A stretch of DNA of 57,626 nt from Peptococcaceae bacterium (GTDB lineage Bacteria > Bacillota > Peptococcia > DRI-13), in assembly GCA_020054815.1 (NCBI GenBank), contig JAIHAN010000002.1:1-57626 (forward strand), in the 5' to 3' direction. Below the pieces are notes generated by a model. That model was not told the origin of the DNA and searched no databases. It saw only the letters and a program-made list of their open reading frames with translations. Below are positions 1-7,433 of the stretch, piece after piece. Position 1 is the stretch's first letter, and each line of letters begins with the position of its first letter. Position numbers and translations under genes: made by a program.

Positions 1-998
1 CCGCAGGCAAGGATAAAGAGGGCCGCCGTAATAACGTAAGGACTTGCGCTTTGCCCCATGGCGCCAATCACTACATTAGCAATCATTTTACCGGCACCGG
101 TTTTGTCAAGGGCTTGGGCCAGAGGCAGCATACCTGCAAAAAGGAAGATGGTGGTCCAGTCAATGGCCCGGTAAGCCTGCTTATCTGTCATAACCTTGGT
201 AATAACGAGGACTAAAGCGCCAACTACTGCCGAAACGTGGAGGGGAACATTGATTTGTTTTTCAAAGACCATGGCTAGCACAGTGCCGATCAAGACAACT
301 AAAGAGATCATTTGTTTAGTAGAACTGACTTCTTTAACTGTCCCACCCTCAGCCTTCACAGCGGCATCAACTTCCTGTTCGTTTATAACCCTGTCGGGAA
401 TCAGCTTGTAGCCGAGGGTTACCATATAAATGATACCGGCAATTGTTAAAGGAATCCCGATCCAGGCAAACTCGAAGAAACTGAATGTCCCCAGTTTAGC
501 TGTTTCCAGAGCACCTTTGACAATCAGGTTAGGCGGTGTACCAACCAGGCTAATAATACCACCGAGACCGGCTGCCAGAGCCAAAGGCATTAAAAGCTTA
601 GAACGGCTGTAGCCGGCAGAGGCCGCAATACCTAAGGTCACAGGCATCAAGACGGCAGTGGTACCAGTGTTGGATAATACGGAAGACAAAGCAGCAGCTA
701 TCGCCATAATGGCAACAATTAATCCCTTTTCACTTTTACCTGCTACCTTAACAACACTATCACCAATCTTCTTGGCAACCCCGGTTTCAAAAAGAGCCTG
801 ACCTACAACAAACATACCGGCAAAAAGAATAACGTTGCTGTCCATCAGTCCACTAAAAGCTGTCTTAGCGTCTAATACACCAGTGAGGTGCAGGGCCATG
901 GCCACAGACATAGCAGTAACAGCCAGAGGTATAATTTCTGTCACGAAGAGAACCGCGGCAACCGCCAGAATAAGCAACGTAATTGTTGCTGCTGTCAT
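1..998 (-). CDS. SLC13/DASS sodium:anion symporter, copy 1 (partial, runs off window)
   Basis: Integral membrane Na+-coupled symporter of the divalent anion (DASS/SLC13) family, expected to import dicarboxylates or sulfate-like anions. It is missing from the ORF track because the stop lies outside the window. The frame opens at ATG 998 with MTAATITLLIL, behind GGAGG, and 332 codons are visible. It aligns with the complete gene at 4205-5491 at a constant 4493-bp offset without any gap, so it is a tandem-type paralogue. The first SNT substrate/sodium signature (near residue 110) is present; the second (339 in the paralogue) falls just beyond the edge. It is preceded by a long structured leader. 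Family call firm; substrate unknown. Confidence 0.93.
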   Translation of the reverse strand, partial: MTAATITLLILAVAAVLFVTEIIPLAVTAMSVAMALHLTGVLDAKTAFSGLMDSNVILFAGMFVVGQALFETGVAKKIGDSVVKVAGKSEKGLIVAIMAIAAALSSVLSNTGTTAVLMPVTLGIAASAGYSRSKLLMPLALAAGLGGIISLVGTPPNLIVKGALETAKLGTFSFFEFAWIGIPLTIAGIIYMVTLGYKLIPDRVINEQEVDAAVKAEGGTVKEVSSTKQMISLVVLIGTVLAMVFEKQINVPLHVSAVVGALVLVITKVMTDKQAYRAIDWTTIFLFAGMLPLAQALDKTGAGKMIANVVIGAMGQSASPYVITAALFILAC

Positions 999-1084
999 TA
1001 ACATCAACCTCCACTTTCTTTTTTCTTTAGTTCAGCTCAAACATGGTGCTAAACTAGAGTTATCCAGGGAGTCAACCCAGCCCG

Positions 1085-1304
1085 ACCTTGGTTAAGGCCG
1101 AGCAGCATTGTCAGGGGTGTTGGCCATCACCCTTCTTGCCTACGCGGATTCACACTTTACCGCCTCAGTAAGACGATGTGTGGCCGCTTTCCTTTGAAGG
1201 AAAGCGACACTGAGCAACCTGCTCTATTTAAATCGGTGTTATTTTAACCGATTTAAATCTCCTCCAAGGGGACCCAGTTACTTTGCTTATCCTTTGGGTA
1301 CCCC
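1085..1304 (-). promoter_or_regulatory. structured 5' leader of SLC13 copy 1 (unclassified)
   Basis: The 405-bp gap between the CoA-transferase and SLC13 copy 1 is packed with inverted repeats. They are a GGGG/CCCC-based stem at 1268-1304, a perfect 12-bp repeat ATTTAAATCGGT at 1226-1237 and 1247-1258, GCTTTCC/GGAAAGC at 1186-1205, GGGTG/CACCC near 1115-1133, and a 10-bp stem near 1080-1103. Such density in front of a transporter suggests a riboswitch or attenuator. No U-run follows the last stem, so transcription termination is not evident. The sequence does not obviously share the core of the leaders at 5611 and 26331. No known riboswitch consensus was recognised. Confidence 0.45.
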
Positions 1305-1309
1305 TCAAT

Positions 1310-1344
1310 TAGTTGGCAGTTCGCAGTTGGCAGTTGATAGTATT
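1310..1344. repeat. 7-bp tandem repeat, (T/C)AGTTNN type
   Basis: About five 7-bp units read TAGTTGG, CAGTTCG, CAGTTGG, CAGTTGA and TAGTATT in the gap after the CoA-transferase. It belongs to the dispersed heptamer repeat family seen elsewhere in the window. Confidence 0.7.
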
Positions 1345-1403
1345 ATTACTGCACCGCTTCTGTGTCCTGACCATTTTTTCTAAATTTGCTACAGCTATAT
1401 ATT

Positions 1404-2915
1404 TTATTTAATTTTCATGGTGCCGGTTTCGATAAAACGCTGGTGCCAGGAAAGAGCTTCACTTAAAAGATGGGGTGTATGGGCCTGTTTTCCTAAGGTC
1501 TTAATCGCTCTTTCATAGTAATCTAAAAGCATGGGTCTGAAATCGGGATGGGCACAATTGTTGATGATTTCCAGGGCCCTTTCTCTGGGGGATTTATTAC
1601 GGAGGTCAGCCACGCCGATTTCTGTGACAATGACGTTGACATCGTGTTCTGTATGGTCAATGTGCGAGCACATAGGAACAATACTGGAGATTTCCCCGTT
1701 TTTTGCCGTAGAGGCGGTAGTGAAGATGGAGAGGTAAGCATTTCTGGTGAAGTCTCCGGACCCACCTATACCGTTCATCATGCGGGTTCCCATAATGTGT
1801 GTAGAATTAACATGCCCGTAAATATCCACTTCTATTGCAGTATTCATACTAATAACGCCAAGACGGCGGGCAACTTCGGGGTTGTTGCTGATTTCCTGAG
1901 GACGAAGAATGATAGTCTTCTTATAGTTCTCAATATTGGCGTAGAATCTCTTTAAGCCTTCAGCCGAAGGGGTCATGGAAGTACCGGAACAGACTTTGAA
2001 TTTCCCGGCATCAATCAGGTCCAGGGCAGAATCCTGGATCACTTCGGAGTAGAATTCCAGGTCGGTGAAATCGGATTCTAAAAGACCTGCCAGTACAGCG
2101 TTGGCTACGCTGCCTACCCCCGATTGTAAGGGAAGGAGATTTTTGGGGAGACGACCGGCGGCTACTTCCTTCTTGAGGAAACCAATAAGGTTTTTGGCCA
2201 TAGCCCTGGATTCGTCATCAAGGGGCGCCAGGGGCCGAACATTGTCGGGAATATCTGTGACCACAATGGCAGCAATCTTTTCAGGACCACACTCAATGTA
2301 AGGAGTACCAATTCTCTGCCCAGCTTTGGTGATAGGAATGGGTTCCCGGTTAGGGGGATCCTGGGGAATATAGACATCGTGCATTCCCTCTAGCTCAAGG
2401 GGCTGGCTGGTATTCAATTCGATGATAACCTTTTTCGCCACTTTTACAAAGGTAGGGGAATTACCCAGGGAAGTAGTAGGAACAATATGGCCTTCCTCAG
2501 TAATCGCACAGGCTTCAACAATAGCAAAGTCAATATCGCCAAAATACCCGTAGCGCACCTGCTGGGGAGTATGGCTCAAATGCTGGTCCTGATACTGGAC
2601 TCCATTAGGATCATTTAAGGCTTTACGCATTTCATTACTGGTCTGATAGGGCAGGCGCTTATTCACCACACCGGCGCGGGCCAGAGCCCCGTCTAATTCA
2701 TCACCCACGGAGGCACCGGTTAATAAATTGATTTTCAGCTTTTCTCCTGTCTCCTGAACCCGCTTGGCCAGGGCCAAAGGTACGGCTTTAGGATAACCGG
2801 ACGGGGTAAAACCGCTTGTACCGATATTCATGCCGTCTTTGATCATGGCAGCTGCCTGCTCTGCAGACATTACTTTATCAAGAAGCTTTTTGTTTCTAAT
2901 ACGCTCTTGATACAT
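1404..2915 (-). CDS. succinate/acetyl-CoA CoA-transferase (acetyl-CoA hydrolase/transferase family)
   Basis: Cytoplasmic enzyme moving CoA between acyl-CoA and acetate/succinate; 503 aa, the usual length for the succinate CoA-transferase (Cat1/AarC/YgfH) subfamily. The catalytic glutamate is expected to be Glu291 in SEVIQDS, and the glycine-rich loop GIGGSGDF lies near 383-389. ATG 2915 follows AAGGAGG at good spacing. It sits after a DUF3870 gene (60-bp gap) and before an SLC13 symporter, which suggests activation of an imported dicarboxylate or short-chain acid. The exact acyl acceptor cannot be read from sequence. Confidence 0.92.
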   Translation of the reverse strand: MYQERIRNKKLLDKVMSAEQAAAMIKDGMNIGTSGFTPSGYPKAVPLALAKRVQETGEKLKINLLTGASVGDELDGALARAGVVNKRLPYQTSNEMRKALNDPNGVQYQDQHLSHTPQQVRYGYFGDIDFAIVEACAITEEGHIVPTTSLGNSPTFVKVAKKVIIELNTSQPLELEGMHDVYIPQDPPNREPIPITKAGQRIGTPYIECGPEKIAAIVVTDIPDNVRPLAPLDDESRAMAKNLIGFLKKEVAAGRLPKNLLPLQSGVGSVANAVLAGLLESDFTDLEFYSEVIQDSALDLIDAGKFKVCSGTSMTPSAEGLKRFYANIENYKKTIILRPQEISNNPEVARRLGVISMNTAIEVDIYGHVNSTHIMGTRMMNGIGGSGDFTRNAYLSIFTTASTAKNGEISSIVPMCSHIDHTEHDVNVIVTEIGVADLRNKSPRERALEIINNCAHPDFRPMLLDYYERAIKTLGKQAHTPHLLSEALSWHQRFIETGTMKIK

Positions 2916-2975
2916 CTTTTTCCCTCCTTGTAAATGTTTTATATATCTTAAGTTTATATATCTTAAGCCTGAGGC

Positions 2976-3305
2976 TTAAGTGACACTGGGTTGAGCATTA
3001 CGCCATGCTACATAATCCCGGTATATTTTCTTAATTCCCACAATCAGGGCCTTCCTCACTTCACCCTTATATCTTTTTTCAATGCTCTTAAGGATATTCT
3101 CTATATCATTCAATAGATTCTTTTGCACAAGAAGATTGCTGAAAAAGGTCTTGGCCACTTCAGTACTGAAAGTGCATTCTGCATCCAGTATACGTGAATC
3201 TTCTGGGTCAATCTCCATGGCAATGGTTAAAACACCATAGAGCTTTTCCGCCGTTAGCCCTGCGGCGGGTTTGGTTTGAGCACTGAAAAACAAGGTATCG
3301 GCCAT
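2976..3305 (-). CDS. DUF3870-like small protein, copy 1
   Basis: 109-aa soluble protein without signal peptide or membrane segment. The pattern of an N-terminal beta-rich stretch, a D/E-x-DAxCT core (ILDAECTFST) and a basic helical C-terminus matches my memory of DUF3870 proteins; function unknown. ATG 3305 has a consensus GGAGGTGAT site. It is similar to the 124-aa protein at 3586-3960 (shared pattern LFF, LTAEKLY, DAxCT, KRYxGxxRKA). The stop codon lies in a perfect 8-bp hairpin (CTTAAGCC/GGCTTAAG, 2962-2980) without a U-run. It is probably co-transcribed with the CoA-transferase and placed under the leader at 3422-3576. Confidence 0.75.
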   Translation of the reverse strand: MADTLFFSAQTKPAAGLTAEKLYGVLTIAMEIDPEDSRILDAECTFSTEVAKTFFSNLLVQKNLLNDIENILKSIEKRYKGEVRKALIVGIKKIYRDYVAWRNAQPSVT

Positions 3306-3421
3306 TTTATCACCTCCGTAGGAACGGTTACCACCACTTCTATCCTTAAAACGGAAAGGAGATTGAAAATGATTTCACGAAAACACGGCAAATTTAGATT
3401 ATTATAGCTTCTAATTGCCAT

Positions 3422-3576
3422 AAAAAAACCTGGCAAGATATGCGGCTAAAATACAATAAGCAGCATAACCAGCCAGGTTTTACTTACTTTCTGCCGGTGA
3501 TGGTATTCACCCTGCCGTAAGCAAAATGGTAGTTCCAATCAAGTAGCGACCCGCCTCTAGAGAGGCGTAGACCATA
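3422..3576 (-). promoter_or_regulatory. structured leader with intrinsic terminator upstream of DUF3870 copy 1
   Basis: Between the two DUF3870 genes the minus-strand RNA can form a closing stem ATGGT/ACCAT (3526-3530 with 3571-3575) around a perfect CGCCTCT/AGAGGCG hairpin (3552-3567). A CTTAC/GTAAG stem (3483-3487 with 3517-3521) encloses GGTGA/TCACC. Last comes a terminator with arms AACCTGGC/GCCAGGTT (3427-3434 and 3472-3479) followed by seven Us. This is the layout of a riboswitch or attenuator. It is unlike the 5611 and 26331 leaders and I do not recognise a known class. It could also be a plain terminator for the upstream gene. Confidence 0.5.
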
Positions 3577-3585
3577 CTCTTTTAG

Positions 3586-3960
3586 TTATTTATTTACACA
3601 TGAAACCTGGGACTTGTTTTCATAGTAAGTAAGCCATTTTTCGTACATAATCTTAAGACCTGTGACGATGGCTTTTCGTGCACTGCCATAATACCTCTTC
3701 TCAAAACGTTCCACGAGATTTTCAATCCCATCAGTTAAGCGGTACCCTATGACCAGCTTTCGGAAGAAGTTCTTCCCCACGTTCGTAGCAAGGGTACAAT
3801 CAGCATCGATAATTGTACCATCACAGGGATTTACTTCCACACCCACTGCTATTACTTCATACAGCTTCTCAGCAGTGATCGAGGAAGGTAGTTTGGCATA
3901 GCCTGTAAAAAATAAAGTTTCTACAACTTCAGCCTGCCCAGAGCTTTCTGGACTTTTCAC
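3586..3960 (-). CDS. DUF3870-like small protein, copy 2
   Basis: 124 aa, starting at GTG 3960 behind GGAGGGGGAT. Paralogue of the 2976-3305 product: shared LFFTGYAK..LPSS-type start, ITAEKLYEVI, IIDADCTLAT and KRYYGSARKAI. The C-terminus carries an extra Cys-containing tail (SQVSCVNK). No membrane segment; function unknown. A good sigma-A-type promoter lies directly upstream (3999-4027), and the SLC13 copy 2 gene before it ends in a terminator, so this gene likely starts its own transcript. Confidence 0.75.
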   Translation of the reverse strand: MKSPESSGQAEVVETLFFTGYAKLPSSITAEKLYEVIAVGVEVNPCDGTIIDADCTLATNVGKNFFRKLVIGYRLTDGIENLVERFEKRYYGSARKAIVTGLKIMYEKWLTYYENKSQVSCVNK

Positions 3961-3998
3961 CTATCCCCCTCCTCCCCATAGTCCTATTCTTCAATAAC

Positions 3999-4027
3999 AT
4001 TATATAGCAGTGTGAAATAATGTTCAA
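3999..4027 (-). promoter_or_regulatory. sigma-A-type promoter for DUF3870 copy 2
   Basis: Minus strand: TTGAAC, 17-bp spacer, TATAAT (perfect -10), about 40 bp before the GTG start at 3960. The surrounding 3961-4204 gap otherwise holds only A+T-rich sequence and the SLC13 terminator. Confidence 0.65.
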
Positions 4028-4154
4028 TGGTACAAAATTGCTATTATTATCTCAATGTTAACTCATCGTTTGCCAATTGTACATATTCGCTATTTAACGA
4101 CAAAATCCTCTTATAAAAAATTTTTTTATAAAATATCTCTCCGGTAAAAATTCA

Positions 4155-4192
4155 AATAAAAATTAGAAAAGGGGGAATCCCCCTTTCTAATT
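4155..4192 (-). terminator. intrinsic terminator after SLC13 copy 2
   Basis: Arms AATTAGAAAGGGGG and its complement (one bulged base) are separated by a short loop, and the minus-strand transcript continues with a T-rich tract. It lies 13 bp past the stop codon. Confidence 0.8.
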
Positions 4193-4204
4193 AATACATA
4201 TATA

Positions 4205-5491
4205 TTACTTAGGGAAGAAAGGCCAGATCATAGGAATGAGAATGACGGAAACCACAAACATAACGAGGATTAAAGGGACACCCACTTTAACATAGTCCAT
4301 AAACCTATAGTTGCCAGGGCCCAAAACCAGAGTGTTAGGCGGGGTACCTACAGGTGTGGCAAAGGCACAGGAAGCAGCAATACCAACGGCCATCAACACC
4401 GCTCTGGGGTCTGCACCCAGACCTTTAGCAATAGCAATACCGATGGGGGCCAGAAGAGCAGCACTGGCAGTATTGGACATGAACTGAGTCAAACCGCAGG
4501 AGAGAATGAACAAGCCGCCAGTGATGACATAGGGACTGGCATCCTGACCAATAGCTCCGATAACCACATTGGCAATCATCTTGCCGGCGCCTGTTTTATC
4601 CAGAGCCTGAGCCATGGGAAGCATACCCGCAAAAAGGAAAATGGTGGTCCAGTCGATGGCGCGGTAAGCTTGTTTATCTGTTAAAACGCCGGTAATTACC
4701 AGAATGAGGGCACCAATAGTGGCAGAAACGTGAAGACCTACACCCAGCTGTTTTTCAAAAATCATAGCGAAAACTGTGCCAAGCATGACAACGACAGAGA
4801 TCATCTGTTTTGTAGGGCTAACCGCAGATTTACTGCCTGCCTCAGCTTTAACGGCAGCAGCCACTTCGCTTTCATCCACCCCCCGGTCGGGAAGGAGTTT
4901 ATAACCGATAAGAACCATATAAATAATACCGGCAATAGTAAGCGGAATACCAATAAGTCCATATTCGAAGAAACCAAAGGTTCCCAGCTTAGCAGTTTCA
5001 AGGGCCCCTTTAACGATAAGGTTGGGAGGGGTACCTACCAGGGTAATCATACCGCCGAGTCCGGCACCGAGAGCTAAAGGCATCAACAATTTTCCACGGC
5101 TATAACCGGCGGCAGCAGCGATACTGATGGTGACAGGCATTAAGACGGCAGTGGTACCTGTATTGGAAAGTACCGAAGAAAGCCCCGCGGCTACGACCAT
5201 AACCGCAACCAAAAGCGCTTTCTCATTTCTACCGGCAATTTTAACGACACTGTTACCGATTTTTTCGGCAACGCCTGTTTCAAAGAGAGCCTGACCAACA
5301 ACAAACATACCGGCAAAAAGAATAACGTTACTGTCCATGAGTCCACTGAAAGCTGCCTTGGCATCCAGCACACCCGTTAGGGTTAATGCTACCGCCACGG
5401 ACATGGCTGTAACAGCCAGGGGAATAACTTCAGTAACAAAAAGTACTGCAGCACCAGCCAGAATGAGCAACGTAATCGTTGCAGCTGTCAT
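4205..5491 (-). CDS. SLC13/DASS sodium:anion symporter, copy 2
   Basis: 428-aa polytopic membrane protein, normal length for short bacterial DASS symporters. The inverted-repeat hallmark is clear: SNTGTTA at 109-115 and SNTASAA from 339, each followed by a VGTPPN loop. These SNT motifs bind Na+ and substrate in structurally known DASS members. About 11 hydrophobic segments fill the protein. ATG 5491 is preceded by GGAGGG. It is colinear with the partial copy at 1-998. Expression is probably controlled by the leader at 5611-5842, which ends in a strong terminator 120 bp upstream. Likely substrate: a dicarboxylate, given the neighbouring CoA-transferase; this is inference. Confidence 0.93.
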   Translation of the reverse strand: MTAATITLLILAGAAVLFVTEVIPLAVTAMSVAVALTLTGVLDAKAAFSGLMDSNVILFAGMFVVGQALFETGVAEKIGNSVVKIAGRNEKALLVAVMVVAAGLSSVLSNTGTTAVLMPVTISIAAAAGYSRGKLLMPLALGAGLGGMITLVGTPPNLIVKGALETAKLGTFGFFEYGLIGIPLTIAGIIYMVLIGYKLLPDRGVDESEVAAAVKAEAGSKSAVSPTKQMISVVVMLGTVFAMIFEKQLGVGLHVSATIGALILVITGVLTDKQAYRAIDWTTIFLFAGMLPMAQALDKTGAGKMIANVVIGAIGQDASPYVITGGLFILSCGLTQFMSNTASAALLAPIGIAIAKGLGADPRAVLMAVGIAASCAFATPVGTPPNTLVLGPGNYRFMDYVKVGVPLILVMFVVSVILIPMIWPFFPK

Positions 5492-5610
5492 TTAAATCAC
5501 CCTCCAAAAAATTTTTTTCTTCACTTTTTTACTTCTTTTTTTCTAAACCATCTAAATCTTCCTTACTTCAGCAACCTGTTTCATCATCACCTCCTTGAAT
5601 CGTGAAAGAA

Positions 5611-5842
5611 TAAAAAACCGACCTAGCTACTTGTTTAAGTAGCTGGTCGGGCTTTTGCAAAAACAGGTACACGCCAAAGGTACCTGTGGGTCCCACTATT
5701 GACCCGGGCCAAGCTATTTAAACATACAAGCACTTATTAAGATAAGCACTCCCATGTTACTTAGCCGGGTCTTGCTCCTTAGGCGCCGCACAGGGTCGCT
5801 TGGGGCAGAACTCGTCTACCTCGCAAGGGGTGTATGAAATTT
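5611..5842 (-). promoter_or_regulatory. candidate riboswitch leader of SLC13 copy 2, with terminator
   Basis: The minus-strand RNA begins with CCCCTTGCGAGGTAGACG. It contains CATGGGAGTGCTT followed by an 8-bp hairpin GTGCTTAT/ATAAGTGC, then hairpins GACCC/GGGTC and CAGGTAC/GTACCTG. It ends in a textbook terminator, CCGACC and AGCTACTT arms (5618-5650) plus six Us. The first two elements recur in the leader of the OadG-like gene (26331-26495). Both downstream genes are Na+-coupled, so a Na+-responsive RNA such as the DUF1646-motif Na+-I class is a reasonable guess; I could not check the consensus. Confidence 0.6.
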
Positions 5843-5871
5843 AGAATAACTATTCGTTGTCTCTTTGTGAA
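5843..5871 (-). promoter_or_regulatory. probable promoter of the SLC13 copy 2 leader
   Basis: Minus strand TTCACA, 17 bp, TATTCT. Transcription would start just before the conserved CCCCTTGCGAGG block of the leader. The -10 match is moderate. Confidence 0.4.
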
Positions 5872-5925
5872 ATCCTTCTTTATACTATAATCTACATTAT
5901 TTTTAACATTTTCACAAGACATTAA

Positions 5926-6915
5926 TTATAGGTAACGGCCATCTTTACCACGGAGGGAAACATCTCCCACCATCACAGAACGTAGCTTACCTTCTTTTGT
6001 TCTTACCACAAGACAGCCTTCTTCGTTAATATCTTCAGCTATTCCGCTAAAACTCTCCTCGGTGGAAGACACCATTACTTCTTGTCCCAGTGTCGAAGTT
6101 AAGCTCCGCCAGTGCTTAAGTACCGCCGGAAAACCCTCGGTTAGATATATTTCGTATTCCTTTTCCAATTCTTTTAAGATGGCCTTCAGGAGTCCCACCC
6201 TGTTATATGTGGTATTCCCGGCCACAGCCAGGGAAATCGCTTTTTCCTGCAATTCGGGGGGAAAGTCAGCCATCTCCTGGTTCACATTAATACCAATACC
6301 TACAACTACATAATTAATGATGTCTATTTCGGCACTTAGCTCAGTCAATATACCACAAACTTTTTTACCCGAGAAGAGGATATCATTAGGCCATTTTATG
6401 GTGACCGGAAGCCCCGTATAATCCCGGATAGCACGGCAAACAGCCACAGCTGAGACAAAGATTAGCTGTGGGGCAAGAAATGGTTTAAGAGGAGGGCGCA
6501 ATACCACGGAAAACCAAAGACCAGTGCCCGGGGGAGAAGCCCAGGGACGGCCTAAACGGCCCCTGCCGCTGAGTTGCTGGTCAGCTACTACCACCGTACC
6601 GTGAGATGCTCCTTCGGCAGCCTTTTTTTTCGCTAAATCATTCGTAGAATTAACTTGTTCAAAAACATAAAGTTCCCGGCCTAAAATTTCCGTCGCTAAG
6701 CCGATTTTTATCTCTTCCGGCTTAAGAATATCGGGACGGGAGAGCAGGCGGTAGCCCAGGCGGGGCGAAGAATCAATCTCATACCCCTCTTGTTTTAAAT
6801 TGTTTATTTGCTTCCAAATAGCCGTTCTTGTTACATGAAGCGTTTTACTGATTTGTTCCCCGGAAACATATTCCCCCTGGTTCTCGATAAGCATTTGTAA
6901 TATGGCTTGTTTCAT
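5926..6915 (-). CDS. birA: bifunctional biotin-protein ligase / biotin operon repressor BirA
   Basis: Cytoplasmic enzyme that forms biotinyl-AMP and biotinylates carboxylase/decarboxylase carrier domains; the 329-aa form also represses biotin genes. Residues 1-60 are a winged helix (VTRTAIWKQINNL); the ligase core has GRGRLGRPW at 117-125, KWPND at 174-178 and GIGINVN further on; the C-terminal SH3-like cap is present. ATG 6915, with only a weak SD in TTTTTCCCC-complement context. It is divergent from rpmB. The bioA/bioW/bioF genes 28 kb away are its natural regulatory targets, which is family knowledge rather than something seen here. Confidence 0.96.
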   Translation of the reverse strand: MKQAILQMLIENQGEYVSGEQISKTLHVTRTAIWKQINNLKQEGYEIDSSPRLGYRLLSRPDILKPEEIKIGLATEILGRELYVFEQVNSTNDLAKKKAAEGASHGTVVVADQQLSGRGRLGRPWASPPGTGLWFSVVLRPPLKPFLAPQLIFVSAVAVCRAIRDYTGLPVTIKWPNDILFSGKKVCGILTELSAEIDIINYVVVGIGINVNQEMADFPPELQEKAISLAVAGNTTYNRVGLLKAILKELEKEYEIYLTEGFPAVLKHWRSLTSTLGQEVMVSSTEESFSGIAEDINEEGCLVVRTKEGKLRSVMVGDVSLRGKDGRYL

Positions 6916-6976
6916 GTCTTTTTCCCCTTGTCTTGTACTTGTTTCCTAAAACCAGCTTATCCTAAGAGAGAAATTG

Positions 6977-7005
6977 TTGCAATAGCGTAGTGTTTCTGAT
7001 AAAAT
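6977..7005 (+). promoter_or_regulatory. promoter of rpmB
   Basis: TTGCAA, 17-bp spacer, TAAAAT, about 55 bp before the rpmB start codon on the plus strand. Confidence 0.6.
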
Positions 7006-7060
7006 AACAAGAGTGATGCTATTTCTAGGTATTTCCACAGGCTCAAAGGAGGTGGATTCT

Positions 7061-7252
7061 ATGTCATTCAAATGCGACGTTTGCGGCAAAGGTAAAGCTA
7101 CCGGTATGCAGGTTAGTCACTCCCACATCAGAACAAAAAAGACCTGGTCACCTAACCTTCAACCTGTGCGAGCTATCGTTAACGGTACTCCTAAAAAATT
7201 AAGAGTGTGCACTCGCTGCCTCCGTTCCGGCAAGGTACAAAGGGCCATCTAA
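7061..7252 (+). CDS. rpmB: 50S ribosomal protein L28
   Basis: 63-aa ribosomal protein of the large subunit. The ORF-track start at 7013 is too early: ATG 7061 has a perfect AAAGGAGGTGG site eight bases upstream and gives the family start MSFKCDVCGKG. Zinc-ribbon type: CxxC at 5-8 and a second pair CTRC near the C-terminus, as in zinc-binding L28 forms. It is flanked by its own promoter and a bidirectional terminator, so it is monocistronic. Confidence 0.97.
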   Translation: MSFKCDVCGKGKATGMQVSHSHIRTKKTWSPNLQPVRAIVNGTPKKLRVCTRCLRSGKVQRAI

Positions 7253-7254
7253 TT

Positions 7255-7279
7255 TAGTTGATAGTTGATAGTTGGTAGC
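7255..7279. repeat. 7-bp tandem repeat TAGTTGN
   Basis: Units TAGTTGA, TAGTTGA, TAGTTGG start three bases after the rpmB stop codon. Looser TAGTAACTAGTTATTAG-like sequence follows to 7310. Confidence 0.75.
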
Positions 7280-7345
7280 CAATTAGTAACTAGTTATTAG
7301 CTGCTAGTGAAATTAAATTTAAGTATTTTTATTACTGTCTAAATA

Positions 7346-7375
7346 AAGAAGCGGGATTGTCCCGCTTCTTTTGTT
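7346..7375. terminator. bidirectional terminator between rpmB and hslO
   Basis: Perfect 11-bp stem AAGAAGCGGGA / TCCCGCTTCTT with a 3-nt loop, T-rich on both sides. It serves convergent rpmB (+) and hslO (-). Confidence 0.88.
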
Positions 7376-7433
7376 TATTCTCCCATTCACGCTACTAACA
7401 CGTCGGAATTCGAAAAGCGGACGTCGGATATCG

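Noticed and set aside
3422-3576. T-box, c-di-GMP or SAM riboswitch assignment
   Set aside because: None of the conserved blocks of these classes could be found by eye in any of the four leaders.
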